Positions 9,092-20,165 of a DNA stretch of 64,000 nt are shown here, piece by piece. The stretch's first letter is position 1. Each line of letters starts with the position of its first letter. The notes under the pieces were generated by a model. That model saw only the letters and a list, made by a program, of their open reading frames with translations. It was not told the DNA's origin and ran no database searches. The translations under genes were made by a program, and so were the position numbers. The DNA lies in the NCBI GenBank assembly GCA_030374765.1, contig JARGXX010000022.1, positions 558,001 to 622,000 of the forward strand, in the 5' to 3' direction. This stretch comes from Agarophyton chilense. Taxonomy: Eukaryota > Rhodophyta > Florideophyceae > Gracilariales > Gracilariaceae.

Positions 9092-12000
9092 CTATTCCCA
9101 TTCCATAACGGAGAGCCAAATTTGGTCAACCTCGTCGTCGAGATCTTCCCCGTGCGGGTCCGCTGACACAGCTCGTTCCCGAGAAAGCGGGGTTTGAGTG
9201 TGCGACACCTCAGTGTCCCTTCCGCGGCGGCGGGTGATCATCGGCTCTGTAGGCGTTCCGGGTGCGGAGTTCTCCACAAGACTCTCCCTAGGCGGGTTTT
9301 CGTCATCTTTTCTGACGTCGTGCTCGGCTGGGTCGGCGGTGATGTCGCTACCCATACGCTGGGGTTGTGACTTCTCTGTCGCCGGCTCGGTCGGGCTCGC
9401 CGTCTCACTGTGAGAACCAGATTCCCTGTTAGAGCGACTGGCTGACGCCGAAACATCGTCCTGCGAAGGAACTAAGTCCTCCTCCCCCTCTTTAGGCGGA
9501 GAGCCAGGAGGCTTGATTACCTCCGGTGGGGGAGTAACTCTGTAAGAGTTCGTTGACTGGGCCCTTGAGGGAGCGGGCCCAGGTTCGGGAGTATCCGAAG
9601 TTTCCGGTAGGTCGGTTAAACCACGTTCCGCGTGCGGAAGTATAACGGGGCAGGTGTTCGAATCTCCGCCTGACGGGTTAACTTCCGTTGACTCATCCCC
9701 TGTGGAGGGCGTTGGTGCCGACACCACTTCCACATTTGGGTTGGGCGCTCGTGTGATGCGGTCCCTGGAGATCCGTTCGTGGCGGTTAGCGATATCCAAT
9801 ACCACCGTGTCCGGGTCTACAGAAGCCACACGATAGGAACCGTCCACAATTGGCGAAAGCTTGTGCCTACGTTCCTTTTCAGGATTGTAGTATTCCTTTC
9901 GAAGGAAGACGAAGTCGTCGGGCTCCACCTGAGGTAGAGGTTTGCGAACCCGATTGTCAAAGTCCTTCTTGTAGGCGCGTTGAGCTTTGTCCATTGCTTT
10001 CCGGGCTATCGGCACCATCTTCGTAAGCCACCCCTTCCAGGCTTCTCGGTACAATCCCGGTGACGGGTACGTCAACAACGTCGGTTGAGCCTCGATGGCG
10101 ACCGGCGGCGGTGTCCTCGACAGTACCAGTTCGAATGGGGATAACGATGTAACCCGATCTACCTGGGTGTTGTATGCATACGTGATAGCGTCTGTGTACA
10201 AGTCCCAATTTTTGGGGTGATCCGCAACATACGATCTCAAAGCGTTGAGTATCGTGCGGTTAAACCTCTCCACCTGGCCATTCCCTTGAGGATGATACGA
10301 AGTAACAAATAAATTCCTTACATCAAGGATTAGACATACATCCTGAAAGAACTTTGATGCGAATTGCCCTCCGTTGTCGGATAACAACTGCACCGGCGGT
10401 CCATATACGAACACCCAATGGGTCACGAACGCTTGCGCGACGGTAGCGGCGGTGATCCGCTTCAGCGGTACAGTTCTCGTTAGCTGAGAGAATCTGTCAG
10501 AAATGACAAGCAGATACCGATGACCTCGGGGCGTCCTGATAAACTCCCCTAGGATGTCTATGGCCACGAATTCGAGTGGAGCCCGTGCCGGGAACAGCGT
10601 CAACTTCTTAGAGTGCTTCCGAAGTTTGACGTCATTCTTGGCGCAATTGGCGCAGGCCCGTCTGACGGCGTAACAATCGAATGCCATTGCCGGCGAGTAA
10701 AAGTCCCTTCTCAACGTGAAATACAGTTTTCTTCCCCCGGGGTGGGCGCCAACCTTCACATAGTGAGTGAGGTGTAATACCCTCTGTTGTAGGGTGTGCG
10801 GCACCACTATCCTCGGGCGAGGTCCAACGGTCCTGATTAGGTAACCCTGATCGTCGTCCTCGAAAGGTAACTGAAATCCTCCGTTGAGGCGAGCCCGAAT
10901 CCGTGTACAGAGTGGGTCGAGCTGTTGCTCGCGTATCATCTCCTCTGGAGAGATAGGTATAAAAGAGCCGGTCGGCGAATCCAGACTCTCGTTGACGAGT
11001 ATATCGTCACAAACATCATCCGTCAGCGGTTGAGCTCCTCCCTCGAGGTCCGATACCATAAAACATGGGATGTCATCGTCCTCGTAGGGTTCCGTTTCCG
11101 CTGTGGTTCCCAAGCGGGATAGTGCATCAGCCTGAGTGTTCAGCTTCCCTTTCTTGCACAGGATCTCAAAGTCGAATTCCAACAGTCGGAGACGCCAGCG
11201 CATAAGGCGGCCCGAGGGTTCGGAGATCTCCAGGAGCCAACGCAAGCATGCATGGTCCGTATGGACTTTGAAACGAGTACCCATCAGATAGGGGCGAAGT
11301 GTAGCTAAGGCCCACACAACGGCTAAACATTGTTTCTCGGAGACCGAGTAGTTCCTTTCATGGACATTCAGGGAACGTGACCAGTACCCAATAGGGTGAC
11401 GTTCACCATCCTCAGAGGATTGGAACAGTGCACACCCTACTTGGTTTGCACTAGCATCGGTGTCCACTTCGTAAGGGAGCCCAGGATTGGGTAGAGCCAA
11501 GATTGGCGGTGATGTTACGGCATTCACCAGTGCCGTGAAGGCAGACGCTTCCGCGTCGCCAAAAGGTTCCAGTTCAACTGGTTGTCCCTTCGTCAGGAGC
11601 CTGTTGAGGGGGGTGGCAATGTCCGCAAAGTTCGGGACGAATCGGCGATACACGTTACACAGACCTAAGAAGGATCGCAACTCCGTTTTAGTTTTCGGGT
11701 GTTTTGCTTCTTTCAAGGATTTCACTCGTACTTCATCGATTGAAAGCTGTCCGGGACCGATAATATGACCCAGATACTTAACCGAATCGATGAAAAACTC
11801 GCACTTCTTGAGTTTCAAGGAGATTCCCGCGTCGCGGAGTATCTTCATTACGTCCCTGACGTGTTCGAGGTGGTCATCCAGGTTGTTGGAGAAGACAATA
11901 ATGTCGTCTAAATAAAATAGACTCGTCCTCCACTTGAAGGGAGCCAACAGAATGTCTATCGCCCGTTGAAACGTTGCGGGGGCATTTGTCAACCCAAAAG

Positions 12001-13624
12001 GCATCCTCCGGAATCGGAAAAGTCCTTGATGACACACGAAAGCCGTTTTGTCTCGATCTTCCTCCCTAATAGGGACTTGCCAGCAGCCCGAATTGGCGTC
12101 GAGGGTAGAGAAAACAGTAGCTCTCCCAAGGGAGTCGATGTATTCGTCCATCCGAGGGATCGGGTACACATCCTTAATGGTTACCTCGTTCAGGCGTCTG
12201 TAATCGATGCAGAAACGCCACGATCCATCCGGTTTCGGAACTAACACCACTGGTGAGGCCCAAGCGGACTGGGCAGGTTCAATTACGCCCGCTTTAAGCA
12301 TCTTCTCCACCTGAGATTTCTCCTCTTCCCGAGCTTTCGGTCTAGCCCTGTAAGGGTGTTGGGCAATAGGCCGAGTGTTCGGTAACAAGTCGATGCGGTG
12401 TTCTGTAATCCCAGTAGTTCCAAGGGAACCATCCCACATGGGGGTAAATTCACGAAGCATGTGCCTCAGCTTCTCCCGATGAGATGCGGGTACATGGTTG
12501 AGATCCCATTTCTCCAATTCCTGAACAGGATCCGTCTGGTCTGCTCCTGTGATAGGGGCCGTAACCTTCTGAGGTTTAAAGTGTTCAGCGTGTGGAGCTG
12601 CAGTCGTATGCTCACCGTCTTCAGCGATTTCGGCAGTGTCCTCCCCCTCCTTAGGGTCCGCCACACCAAGGACCTCTGCGATAGGGATCTTTGTAGGTAC
12701 GACCGCATGCGGGTGTGGAAGAACAGAACCCAGGATCTGGTGTTTGACCAAATGCTGCGTTGTCTTTCCAAAGTTGGCTACCAAAACCTTGAAAGGTTTA
12801 TCCGGTTCCACGGAGAAAACCCCATCCGCAAGGGCGTGTTGACGCCGCGTATACAGAGACGGGTTCGGTTGTACCACATGCACACCAATTTTCTTGGTAA
12901 CAACTGTGACCCAAACCTGGGTTTCTGGCGGGATAGCCACTGACTTCGCAACCTTTACCCGTGTAGACACCGGGTCCTTCTTCACAGATTCCTGCGCGAC
13001 AGGGAGAGGAACGCGTGTTCGCGCTGCTCCCTGTAAGGGTTTACGAACGATTGGGATCGTAGACCCGTCTTCGAGTTCCACAGTTCTATTCCGAGGACGG
13101 AGGGCTCCCACGAAGCGGTCGCAAAAGTCACAACCCAGTATGACTGGTGCTGCAAGTGACTTGCATACAATAAACTCTAGCTGAACGAGATAGGAGCCTA
13201 AACTCACCATGAGGGAAATTGTACCCAGTGTCCGTAGCGGGTTGTTGTTCGCATCGGCGATATCCAAACGTGGACCGGTACGAACTTGAACCCGGAGCAG
13301 CGGGGGTAACAATTCAACATGAATTAAGTTAGGAGCGGCTCCTGTATCCAGGACAGATATTTGACGAACCATAAACTGGTTGGACAGGCCGAAGTCGGCG
13401 AATACTTTATAATTCCGCTTTGCCATTACCATAACTCGATCCGGAATACGGAGATTACGGGACCGTATCCACGGGCGACGGAGGACACTAAAGTATCCCG
13501 AGCTAACGTCGGTGTCAGCCGTTCTCCTTGAAAGGATAGTCACAGCTGGGGAGCGAAGCTGGAGCGCCTCGGGCGTCTTCAACTCCGGCTTAGAAGACGC
13601 CCCTCCCGCAGGGGAGACTCCCAA
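9092..13624 (-). CDS. pol: Pol polyprotein of element C (protease, RT, RNase H, integrase)
   Basis: One uninterrupted frame of about 1510 codons. It holds a retropepsin with D-T-G near residue 93, then reverse transcriptase with RFCIDYRRLN near 470 and the catalytic YLDD near 571. RNase H follows (VDTDAS near 720), then integrase with a zinc-binding HH-CC region near 950-995 and a core with D, D and E near 1018, 1080 and 1113. About 250 residues of Pro/Ser/Glu-rich tail close the protein. There is no clear ATG at its start, and the frame lies at -1 to the gag end just upstream, as in many Ty3/Gypsy elements that make pol as a gag-pol fusion. Looks whole. Confidence 0.95.
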   Translation of the reverse strand: MGVSPAGGASSKPELKTPEALQLRSPAVTILSRRTADTDVSSGYFSVLRRPWIRSRNLRIPDRVMVMAKRNYKVFADFGLSNQFMVRQISVLDTGAAPNLIHVELLPPLLRVQVRTGPRLDIADANNNPLRTLGTISLMVSLGSYLVQLEFIVCKSLAAPVILGCDFCDRFVGALRPRNRTVELEDGSTIPIVRKPLQGAARTRVPLPVAQESVKKDPVSTRVKVAKSVAIPPETQVWVTVVTKKIGVHVVQPNPSLYTRRQHALADGVFSVEPDKPFKVLVANFGKTTQHLVKHQILGSVLPHPHAVVPTKIPIAEVLGVADPKEGEDTAEIAEDGEHTTAAPHAEHFKPQKVTAPITGADQTDPVQELEKWDLNHVPASHREKLRHMLREFTPMWDGSLGTTGITEHRIDLLPNTRPIAQHPYRARPKAREEEKSQVEKMLKAGVIEPAQSAWASPVVLVPKPDGSWRFCIDYRRLNEVTIKDVYPIPRMDEYIDSLGRATVFSTLDANSGCWQVPIREEDRDKTAFVCHQGLFRFRRMPFGLTNAPATFQRAIDILLAPFKWRTSLFYLDDIIVFSNNLDDHLEHVRDVMKILRDAGISLKLKKCEFFIDSVKYLGHIIGPGQLSIDEVRVKSLKEAKHPKTKTELRSFLGLCNVYRRFVPNFADIATPLNRLLTKGQPVELEPFGDAEASAFTALVNAVTSPPILALPNPGLPYEVDTDASANQVGCALFQSSEDGERHPIGYWSRSLNVHERNYSVSEKQCLAVVWALATLRPYLMGTRFKVHTDHACLRWLLEISEPSGRLMRWRLRLLEFDFEILCKKGKLNTQADALSRLGTTAETEPYEDDDIPCFMVSDLEGGAQPLTDDVCDDILVNESLDSPTGSFIPISPEEMIREQQLDPLCTRIRARLNGGFQLPFEDDDQGYLIRTVGPRPRIVVPHTLQQRVLHLTHYVKVGAHPGGRKLYFTLRRDFYSPAMAFDCYAVRRACANCAKNDVKLRKHSKKLTLFPARAPLEFVAIDILGEFIRTPRGHRYLLVISDRFSQLTRTVPLKRITAATVAQAFVTHWVFVYGPPVQLLSDNGGQFASKFFQDVCLILDVRNLFVTSYHPQGNGQVERFNRTILNALRSYVADHPKNWDLYTDAITYAYNTQVDRVTSLSPFELVLSRTPPPVAIEAQPTLLTYPSPGLYREAWKGWLTKMVPIARKAMDKAQRAYKKDFDNRVRKPLPQVEPDDFVFLRKEYYNPEKERRHKLSPIVDGSYRVASVDPDTVVLDIANRHERISRDRITRAPNPNVEVVSAPTPSTGDESTEVNPSGGDSNTCPVILPHAERGLTDLPETSDTPEPGPAPSRAQSTNSYRVTPPPEVIKPPGSPPKEGEEDLVPSQDDVSASASRSNRESGSHSETASPTEPATEKSQPQRMGSDITADPAEHDVRKDDENPPRESLVENSAPGTPTEPMITRRRGRDTEVSHTQTPLSRERAVSADPHGEDLDDEVDQIWLSVMEWE

Positions 13625-13626
13625 GT

Positions 13627-15654
13627 TTAGTTTTTCGAAGCGGACCCCACCGAATTCGGTGCAGCTGCCTCAAAGGGGACCGGTTGTTCCCCGTTCGCGG
13701 GTACAAGTTCTGTATCCCTGTCAGCAAGGTGAGCGCGGAGTATCCTTTGTTCCTCATAGGACCTACTCGGGACTCGAGCTTTCTCCTCAGGGGTCAGAGC
13801 CTCGTACTGAGCGATAATTCGTGAACCCTCCCGCAGGGGAAATGTGCAGTCTGGTGCTTTGTGACCACGGAGGTAACACAAATAGCAAATCAGCTCTGCC
13901 GGGTTCGGTTGTGGACGTGAATCCACGCGACGTGGTGCTGTATCCCTCCATCCGGGGCGAGAGAACCGAGCAGCGGTATTCGCAAAAGGTAGCGATGCGG
14001 CTGGCACCCTCCGTCCTTGGGTATAGAGTGCAGGGTCTTCATCCGTAGTCGGAGCGGATGTCGACGGCAACTCAGACGTACCCATAGATTCGGGGTTACT
14101 TCCCATGAAGTGAATGTTATCATTGACCCCCACAGGGGCAGGGCCTCCTGCGAGTGACAAAGACGAGTTACCTCCATCGGCGAGGAGTGCACGTGTCGGC
14201 CGACTCTTTCGGTTCTGCCGGGAACGGAGAGTATCCCCCTCAGCCTGGGTGTACTGAACCAGTTCCAAGTAGGTCAGCTCGCGCTTCTCTTCCCGATGTC
14301 GGGCAACCAATGGCCTTATCGAGGGGTCCAAACCATCCACAAACATGGTGCATCTCTCGTAGGCGGGGAATACATTCCCGCATCGGGTAAACGCTTTATT
14401 CAAGCGAGTTGAATACACCGTTTCGGTTTCCATCGGCTTCTGCCGCGTATCCATTAATGCAAGGATTGCTTCCTGAATCGTCTTTCCAGTAGCGTATGAC
14501 CTCAAGAGGTACTGCACCGCTTCGGGCCAGCACGTGACTCCCCCTTCCGAGGCTCGGGATGATCCACGGACGGAGTTGAACTGATCTTCAGCCATCCCCT
14601 TTAAGAAATAGGGTAATGCAAGATACGCTTGCGCTTCACTCATACCGTGGATGTGCCTCCTGGACGAACCTCGCAAGGAAATCGAGCACCAGAATTGGGT
14701 CTGTTCTTGTGAACTCCCTCTTCTGTAGGGTGATGCTCAGCCTTTTGATGTAGTCCTTGACCTTACCCGTTCCGCGGGATGTTCGACCTCCCAAAGGGTT
14801 ATCCAACCGGTAATAGCGGTACGATAGCAGCTTCCGATAGAGAGGATTCGTCGGCTTCAGCTCCCTTAATCCAAGGTGTTTCCTACCCTTCTTCCGGGTA
14901 CGGATTGCCCCTTGAGAGGTGTAAGTAGCCTTCGATCGAGTCGCCCGGGATGACCGGCGTCCATCTTCACTATCCGAAGATTCGGAGGACGAACTCGATG
15001 ACGAGCGATTGGGATCGGAATCCGATAAATCCTCTTGGAGGTGAACCCTCTTCTTGGACTTGCGGCGGTCCCGTTTAGCGAAGCGGTGTTCTTCGTCTTC
15101 CGAAACGTCGGGTTTATCCTTCGAGGCTTCTGTGTCTCCGTCCATACGGATAATGGCCTCGAGGGTGTCCAGCCGAGCTCGGAAGCGTTCCGCTTGCACG
15201 CGGTGTTCCTCCACGAGGCTCCGGTACTCCTGAATAAAGACCCAGGTGTACCAAAGCTTTCCAAAAGGGAGTTCACATCCCTCCTCAGGGTACGAAGGTC
15301 ATCGGCGACTCCCCGCACCGGGGCGTCCTCCACCTTGAGGCGGAGGGTAGTAACCTCCTGAAGGATCTCGACGTGAGCCGCGTTGGCGATATCGATTCGA
15401 GTCTCCAGGCGCTGTAATTCAGGGTCGGCCCGACTTCGGGGTGCTGCTGAGGGGGTCTCCACCACTGGAGCTGGGCCCACAGCCACGACATCTCGAGGAC
15501 CTGAAACCACTGAGGGTGCTCTCCGAGTGTCCGGATCGATACCGGAATCGTTCCGACCTTCGGGAATTGTGCTCCTCGGCCTAGGCGGGGCCGGGGGCAC
15601 TGAATCCGCTTGACGGTTCGATCCGGTCCTGGAACCACGGGTAGGCGGCGACAT
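13627..15654 (-). pseudogene. gag: Gag region of element C
   Basis: Three overlapping minus-strand frames (14866-15654, 14636-15214, 13627-14676) cover a gag polyprotein. The order is a proline-rich start, a charged Ser/Asp-rich hinge, a capsid-type core (YLALPYFLKG, YIDGLDP-like block shared with A, F and G) and a CCHC zinc knuckle (CYLCYLRGHKAPDC) near 13850-13895. It looks slightly broken, with about two breaks; splicing of gag is not excluded. Confidence 0.8.
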
Positions 15655-15862
15655 GCTGCAGACACGACACCGACAATTCGGGGTAACGATGAAATTCGAT
15701 CACGAGATTCCCGGAGAACGGATGACGTAACACAAAACAAAAAATAAAAACCAATTCCACCCTTTCCAAAGCGGACCACTACAACAAATCTTCACGACGG
15801 TGCTTCCTCTTCCAAGAGATATTCCAACACGTGGATGACCAACCCAAAAGTCCGAGAGCGGA

Positions 15863-15880
15863 TTCTAAGTCGGGAGACCA
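15863..15880 (-). other. Primer-binding site of element C
   Basis: The plus strand reads TTCTAAGTCGGGAGACCA, two bases from the right LTR. Read in element direction it begins TGGTCTCCCGAC. This would pair with the 3' end of a tRNA ending ...GTCGGGAGACCA. I could not name the tRNA. Confidence 0.85.
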
Positions 15881-15882
15881 CT

Positions 15883-16799
15883 TGTGGAGCAAAACCCGGC
15901 GACGGGAAGTGCTCTCAAGGTGTTCGAAGCCTTGCTCCCTGGGGGAGGCAGACTCAGAGACAGAGTCCTCCGTTCCACCCGTAGTGTGGGGTGTAACTCC
16001 CACGGGGGATTCTGGCAGTACCGACGGAGGTGAGGGGTAGAAACCGTTGGATCGGGAATGGGTATGGGTATCCCAAAGAATGGAAGAAAATCCGGCGAAG
16101 AGGAAAAACGGGGCGAGGGTCGGGCACTAACAGGCACCGGACCCGAGAACCAAAAAAGGGGCGAAACAACAAAAGAAACCCAATGCAGGGGCGAAAACCT
16201 GTCCTCGAAAGGAAACACAAAAAGCACGCAACAAGTAAGCAGAACCCTCTCGGGGTATCGTGCACGCAGGTCGTCTGAGCGGTCCCAAGGGGGTGGTTGC
16301 ACGGAACCCAAACGTGGGCACTCTCCAAGTGGAGTCGTGTCCCTACGCAGGCGTTGCTAACCAGAGCCCGTTCCGGGTTGTGAGGCCGAAACGATGGCGA
16401 CGAAGAATCTCTAAAGGTATCGAAGACCAACCTTGGTTCCCCTTTTACTCTGAGCTTCCGACTGTCAGATCTCGTCTCCCTAAGTAGGGCCCACTAACTA
16501 AACTCTACAGTAGTGCACACCTGCTCAGGGCCATACACGTGGAGATCCCACTGTCAGGGCCCAAAAGTCCAACGTTCTAACAAATATCCGAAAATCGGTG
16601 CCAAAATTAAGCCACGTGTATCACGGGGCCAATCCAACCATGGGCCATCCGAATTTTCACTTCATAGGCGAACTCTAACCAGAAAACAGTGCCACCTCAG
16701 CACACCTTAGAGGGGATCATAGCCATAACCCTCGGAGGGTTCAATCCTCATTCTATGAGTTGCAACTTCAAGTATCCTCTAACTGGGCGTTGCTCTACA
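15883..16799 (-). repeat. 5' LTR of element C
   Basis: 917 bp, starting TGTGGAGCAA and ending TTGCTCTACA. It aligns without gaps to 5430-6346 with 13 mismatches. Confidence 0.95.
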
Positions 16800-18372
16800 A
16801 TAGGGAGGAGCTGTTTTTCCTCTGGGGCTATCGCATTAACCTGAGGTGGTGTCGAACTGGGCGGTACTGTCTCCCGGTCCAATAGGTGGACTTCGTTCTC
16901 CTTTACATCACGGTCATCCGTTTTGAACTCACCCATAAGGTCATCCGCTTCCGTATAACCCTGAGGTCCATCTTCTGTAAAGGGGGTAGGGATGAGGTCG
17001 TCCAAGGGCTTGTCATCAGTTCCGTCGGTAATGATTCGCGAGAGGGCATCTGCTGCCTGGTTCTTGATGCCTGGTCTATAGGTTATATCATAGTCATACT
17101 CTGACAGCCTAAGGAGCCAACGAGCGAGGCGAATTGATGCATCGGTCATATTGAGTAACAAGCTGAGTGAATCGTGGTCTGTTCTAATTGTAAACCTAGT
17201 TCCCTCGAGGTATGGACGGAGTTTCAGTACGGACCGTACGATAGCTAGGCATTCTTTTTCTGTAGTACTGTAGTTTCGCTCCGCACTGGTGAGCGTTCTG
17301 CTACAGTATCCAATAGGTCGATAGTCCTTTGGTGACTCCTGTTCCTGTAGCAGTGCACATCACATTTGGACATCAGAGGCGTCGGTTTCCTCGACAAAGG
17401 GCCTATTGAGTTTTTGTAAAGCCAGTATAGGTGGATTCAGGATTTTGTCCATTAGGGTCTGAAATGCCTCGTACTGGTCGTCGGTAAGGGCTTCGACCTC
17501 CGAAGATGTTCCCTTCTTCAGTATTGCGTTGAGAAGGGCCGAGATTTTAGCAAACCCTTGGACGAAACGTCGGTAAACCTTGCACAAGCCCACGAAGGAT
17601 CGTAGTTCCGTGTGGGTTCTGGGGGGTTTAGCCTGGGTGATCGCCTTCGTGGTCCATGTGGCTACCTTTAGCTTTCCTGCGGGGACGACGTGACCGAAGG
17701 AGTCCACCAAGACCTGGTAGAAGGCTCATTTGCGGAGTTTCAGTGTTACTCCAGCGTCCTATAGGATTGTTAATACCGTCTTCACATGGAGAAGGTGTCC
17801 TTCACGGTACGTGAGAAGATGATTAAGTCATTTGAATAGACAAGGGCGAATTTCTATTTTACTCTGGACATTATGATGTCCATTGCCGGTTGGAAAGTTG
17901 CTAGCGCATTCTTTAAACTGAAGGACCTAACAGTAAGTCTGAACAGATCTTCACGGGTGGTGAAGGTTGTCAGCGCTCTCGCATCCTCGGCCAAAGGGAT
18001 TTGCGAATATCCAGAACTAGCGTCTAGTGTGGTAAATACGGCAGCTTCACATAAAAATTCTAGACATTCATCCATACGAGGTATCGGGTATGAGTCCCTC
18101 TTGGTTACTGCGTTCAGCTTCTTGTAGTCGACACAAAACTTGAAGGAGCCATACTTATTAGCTGCAAGGACAAGGGGACTTGCCCCTTCTGAATGGTTAG
18201 GAGGCGCCGGCTCTATGACGTGAGCTTTGCGCATTTTGTCCATCTGGTCGGCGACAATTTCCCTACCCTTCAGGCCTGTACGGTATGCGTGCTGGAACTG
18301 TGGTCTAGCATCACCCTGAAGGTCAATGCCGTGTGTAGTGGCTCTGAAGTTTCCCAATCTAGCCGACCACAT
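16800..18372 (-). pseudogene. Element B reverse transcriptase and RNase H relics
   Basis: Minus-strand frames at 17854-18372, 17360-17710 and 16748-17161 carry RT blocks (FCVDYKKLNAVTKRD, TLDASSGYSQIPLAE), the region LRSFVGLCKVYRRFV and RNase H end blocks (WLLRLSEYDYDITYRPG, QAADALSR). The leftmost stretch continues into the integrase relic at 4273-5313 on the other side of element C. Fossil; several breaks. Confidence 0.85.
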
Positions 18373-18479
18373 GGTCTGGTATTCCCTGAGGAGATCAATT
18401 ACCTTGAGCCTATAGGATTCGAATTATGCGCCGATAGCGACTGTCTTCTCCCAGGAGTGGACGTCCTCGTCGGGAGTTG

Positions 18480-19263
18480 TGTAGTGCAATACCCTGCGAG
18501 AGGAAAAGACACTCAAGTTGTTCGAAGCCTTGCTCCGTTCTTAGCGGAACTCAGCGTAGGGACTTCCGTATCTACTAGCTATAAGTGTAACTCCACGGAG
18601 AGTTCAGGATATAACACGAAAATGGGGATAGAAACGTGTATGTAGTGTACGATAGCAATGCCGATAACCCTTGGAACAGTGGTAATAAGGGAATAAATAA
18701 TGCGGGAAACTTTAACGGAGCAGTAGAAAAAACAAGAAACCAAGAAACAACCCAATACTAGGGCGGAGAAGAGACTTGTAACACACAGCAAAATATAAGT
18801 ATAAAAGAAACAGGGAAAACGCGCAAGGTGTAGTAATAATCACTCTTTAAGAGATGCCGGTGGGATAACTGAACCGATGGAAATGAGGATACCCTTCAAA
18901 GGGAGTATTAATCCTTCAAAGGCAGTCAAAATTAGAGCCGAACACACGGTAACAATTTACTTGGTGATGGCGACGGCGAGATCGCCGGAGCACAAGTACT
19001 GTTCTACTGTGGCCATTAGAATAATTAACTAAATTAAATAAAGTTATCTAGTGCCACTGATTATATTACTACATTTCTAATTAATGTTCTTCTCGTGTGG
19101 GAACCCATTAGAATGGGGGTCCCTGCCTTCTAAATATACCACACTACCATAGCGCCAAAAATCCTACAACTTTCCTCTCATAAGTAGAGAACCCCCCACG
19201 GCAGTATCAATATTAACTTATGTGTACCCGACACCGGAATATCGCCGAGGGCGTTAGAGTACA
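18480..19263. repeat. Solo LTR D, related to the LTR of element C
   Basis: 784 bp, starting TGTAGTGCAA and ending GAGTACA, flanked by AGTTG on both sides (18475-18479 and 19264-19268). Its first ~100 bp (e.g. ttgttcgaagccttgctcc) and its last ~15 bp (gagggcgtt...) match the LTR of element C, with clear divergence in between. It sits between protease and RT of element B with no internal region, so it is a solo LTR left by recombination between two LTRs. Related to C but older. Confidence 0.85.
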
Positions 19264-19725
19264 AGTTGGCGTGGAAAGTTTATCGATTTGGGCTTCCACG
19301 ATGGCTACGGGTGCAGGTGGAGTGATGCCATTCACTGTACCTTTAGCTAATCATACGGGTTTATCTCTGAAGTTGCTGATTGTGACCAAAAAGGGCCGGT
19401 TGAGATGGATGTCCATTACTCCATATGCAATTGAGGTAAGGTGCTTCAGAACCGGTTTCTGGGTGGTTTTGAATCGCCACGAGACCTCAGGACTGGGAAG
19501 GGACCAATACGGTGATTTGGGTCATCGGGGTATCGTTATGGAATTCGACAAGCGAACCTTATTGGACTTCGTGTTTTCGGAGATAATCGCTCGTTTGCGG
19601 TTAGTTTCTGGCCCTGGGGCGGAACCAGTTATGGAGTTGGAAGATGCGCGGTAGAAGTCGACTTTCCTAAGGCCTGGATAAACCGCCTTAATGTATCGAT
19701 CGATAAAGGAGGTCCCTAGGATTGC

Positions 19726-20037
19726 CTAAGCGCCCAAGTTAGGACATACAAGGAACCACATGCGGACTTTGAATTGTCCTAAATGTAGGTAAAGTGGTAC
19801 TATCCCTTTAACTTCCATTGGTCTACGTGATGCATGGGTAATCCCAGGGGTCTTCCTTGCCTGAACAAACATGTGCCAGCCAAACGGGACTAGCTTAGGA
19901 TGGACCAAGTTGGGACCAGCGCCTGTGTCTAATACGGCTGTGATCACTCCAGAGTTGTTGGAACGAAGTCCACCGGTTACTCGAGCTTTATTATTCTCTT
20001 TCCTGAGAATACAGCCAGGATCATCACTGTGTTCCAA
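19726..20037 (-). pseudogene. Element B protease relic
   Basis: A minus-strand frame carries the retropepsin motif VLDTGAGPNLVHPKL and following strands similar to the proteases of elements A and C. The stretch 19269-19725 to its left in the plus orientation is the degenerate protease-to-RT linker of the same element. Fossil. Confidence 0.8.
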
Positions 20038-20165
20038 ATCTGATGCATCCTGAGTGGTCCATTTGGGGTGGTTTGCATTGGAAGGTGAGGAGCTCCTTGG
20101 CTCAAGACTGTCTAATTGGTTGACGTAGGGGCTTAAAGAGGGAGGATTTGCCTCACTTCGACCCT

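Larger units (their letters stand above)
5430..16799 (-). mobile_element. Element C: young full-length Ty3/Gypsy chromovirus-type element (11.4 kb)
   Basis: It is bounded by two 917-bp LTRs in direct orientation and by a 5-bp target duplication ATAGG (5425-5429 and 16800-16804). Read on the minus strand the order is 5' LTR, primer-binding site, gag, pol (protease, RT, RNase H, integrase), a separate chromodomain frame, a block of frames on the opposite strand, polypurine tract and 3' LTR. The LTRs are the same length and differ at 13 positions (about 1.4%, mostly transitions), so the insertion is recent. Pol looks whole; gag shows about two breaks or overlaps. It inserted into element B. Confidence 0.95.

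Noticed and set aside
19220-19654. Plus-strand frame of 144 codons
   Set aside because: It overlaps the end of the solo LTR and the antisense of the element B linker; no domain.
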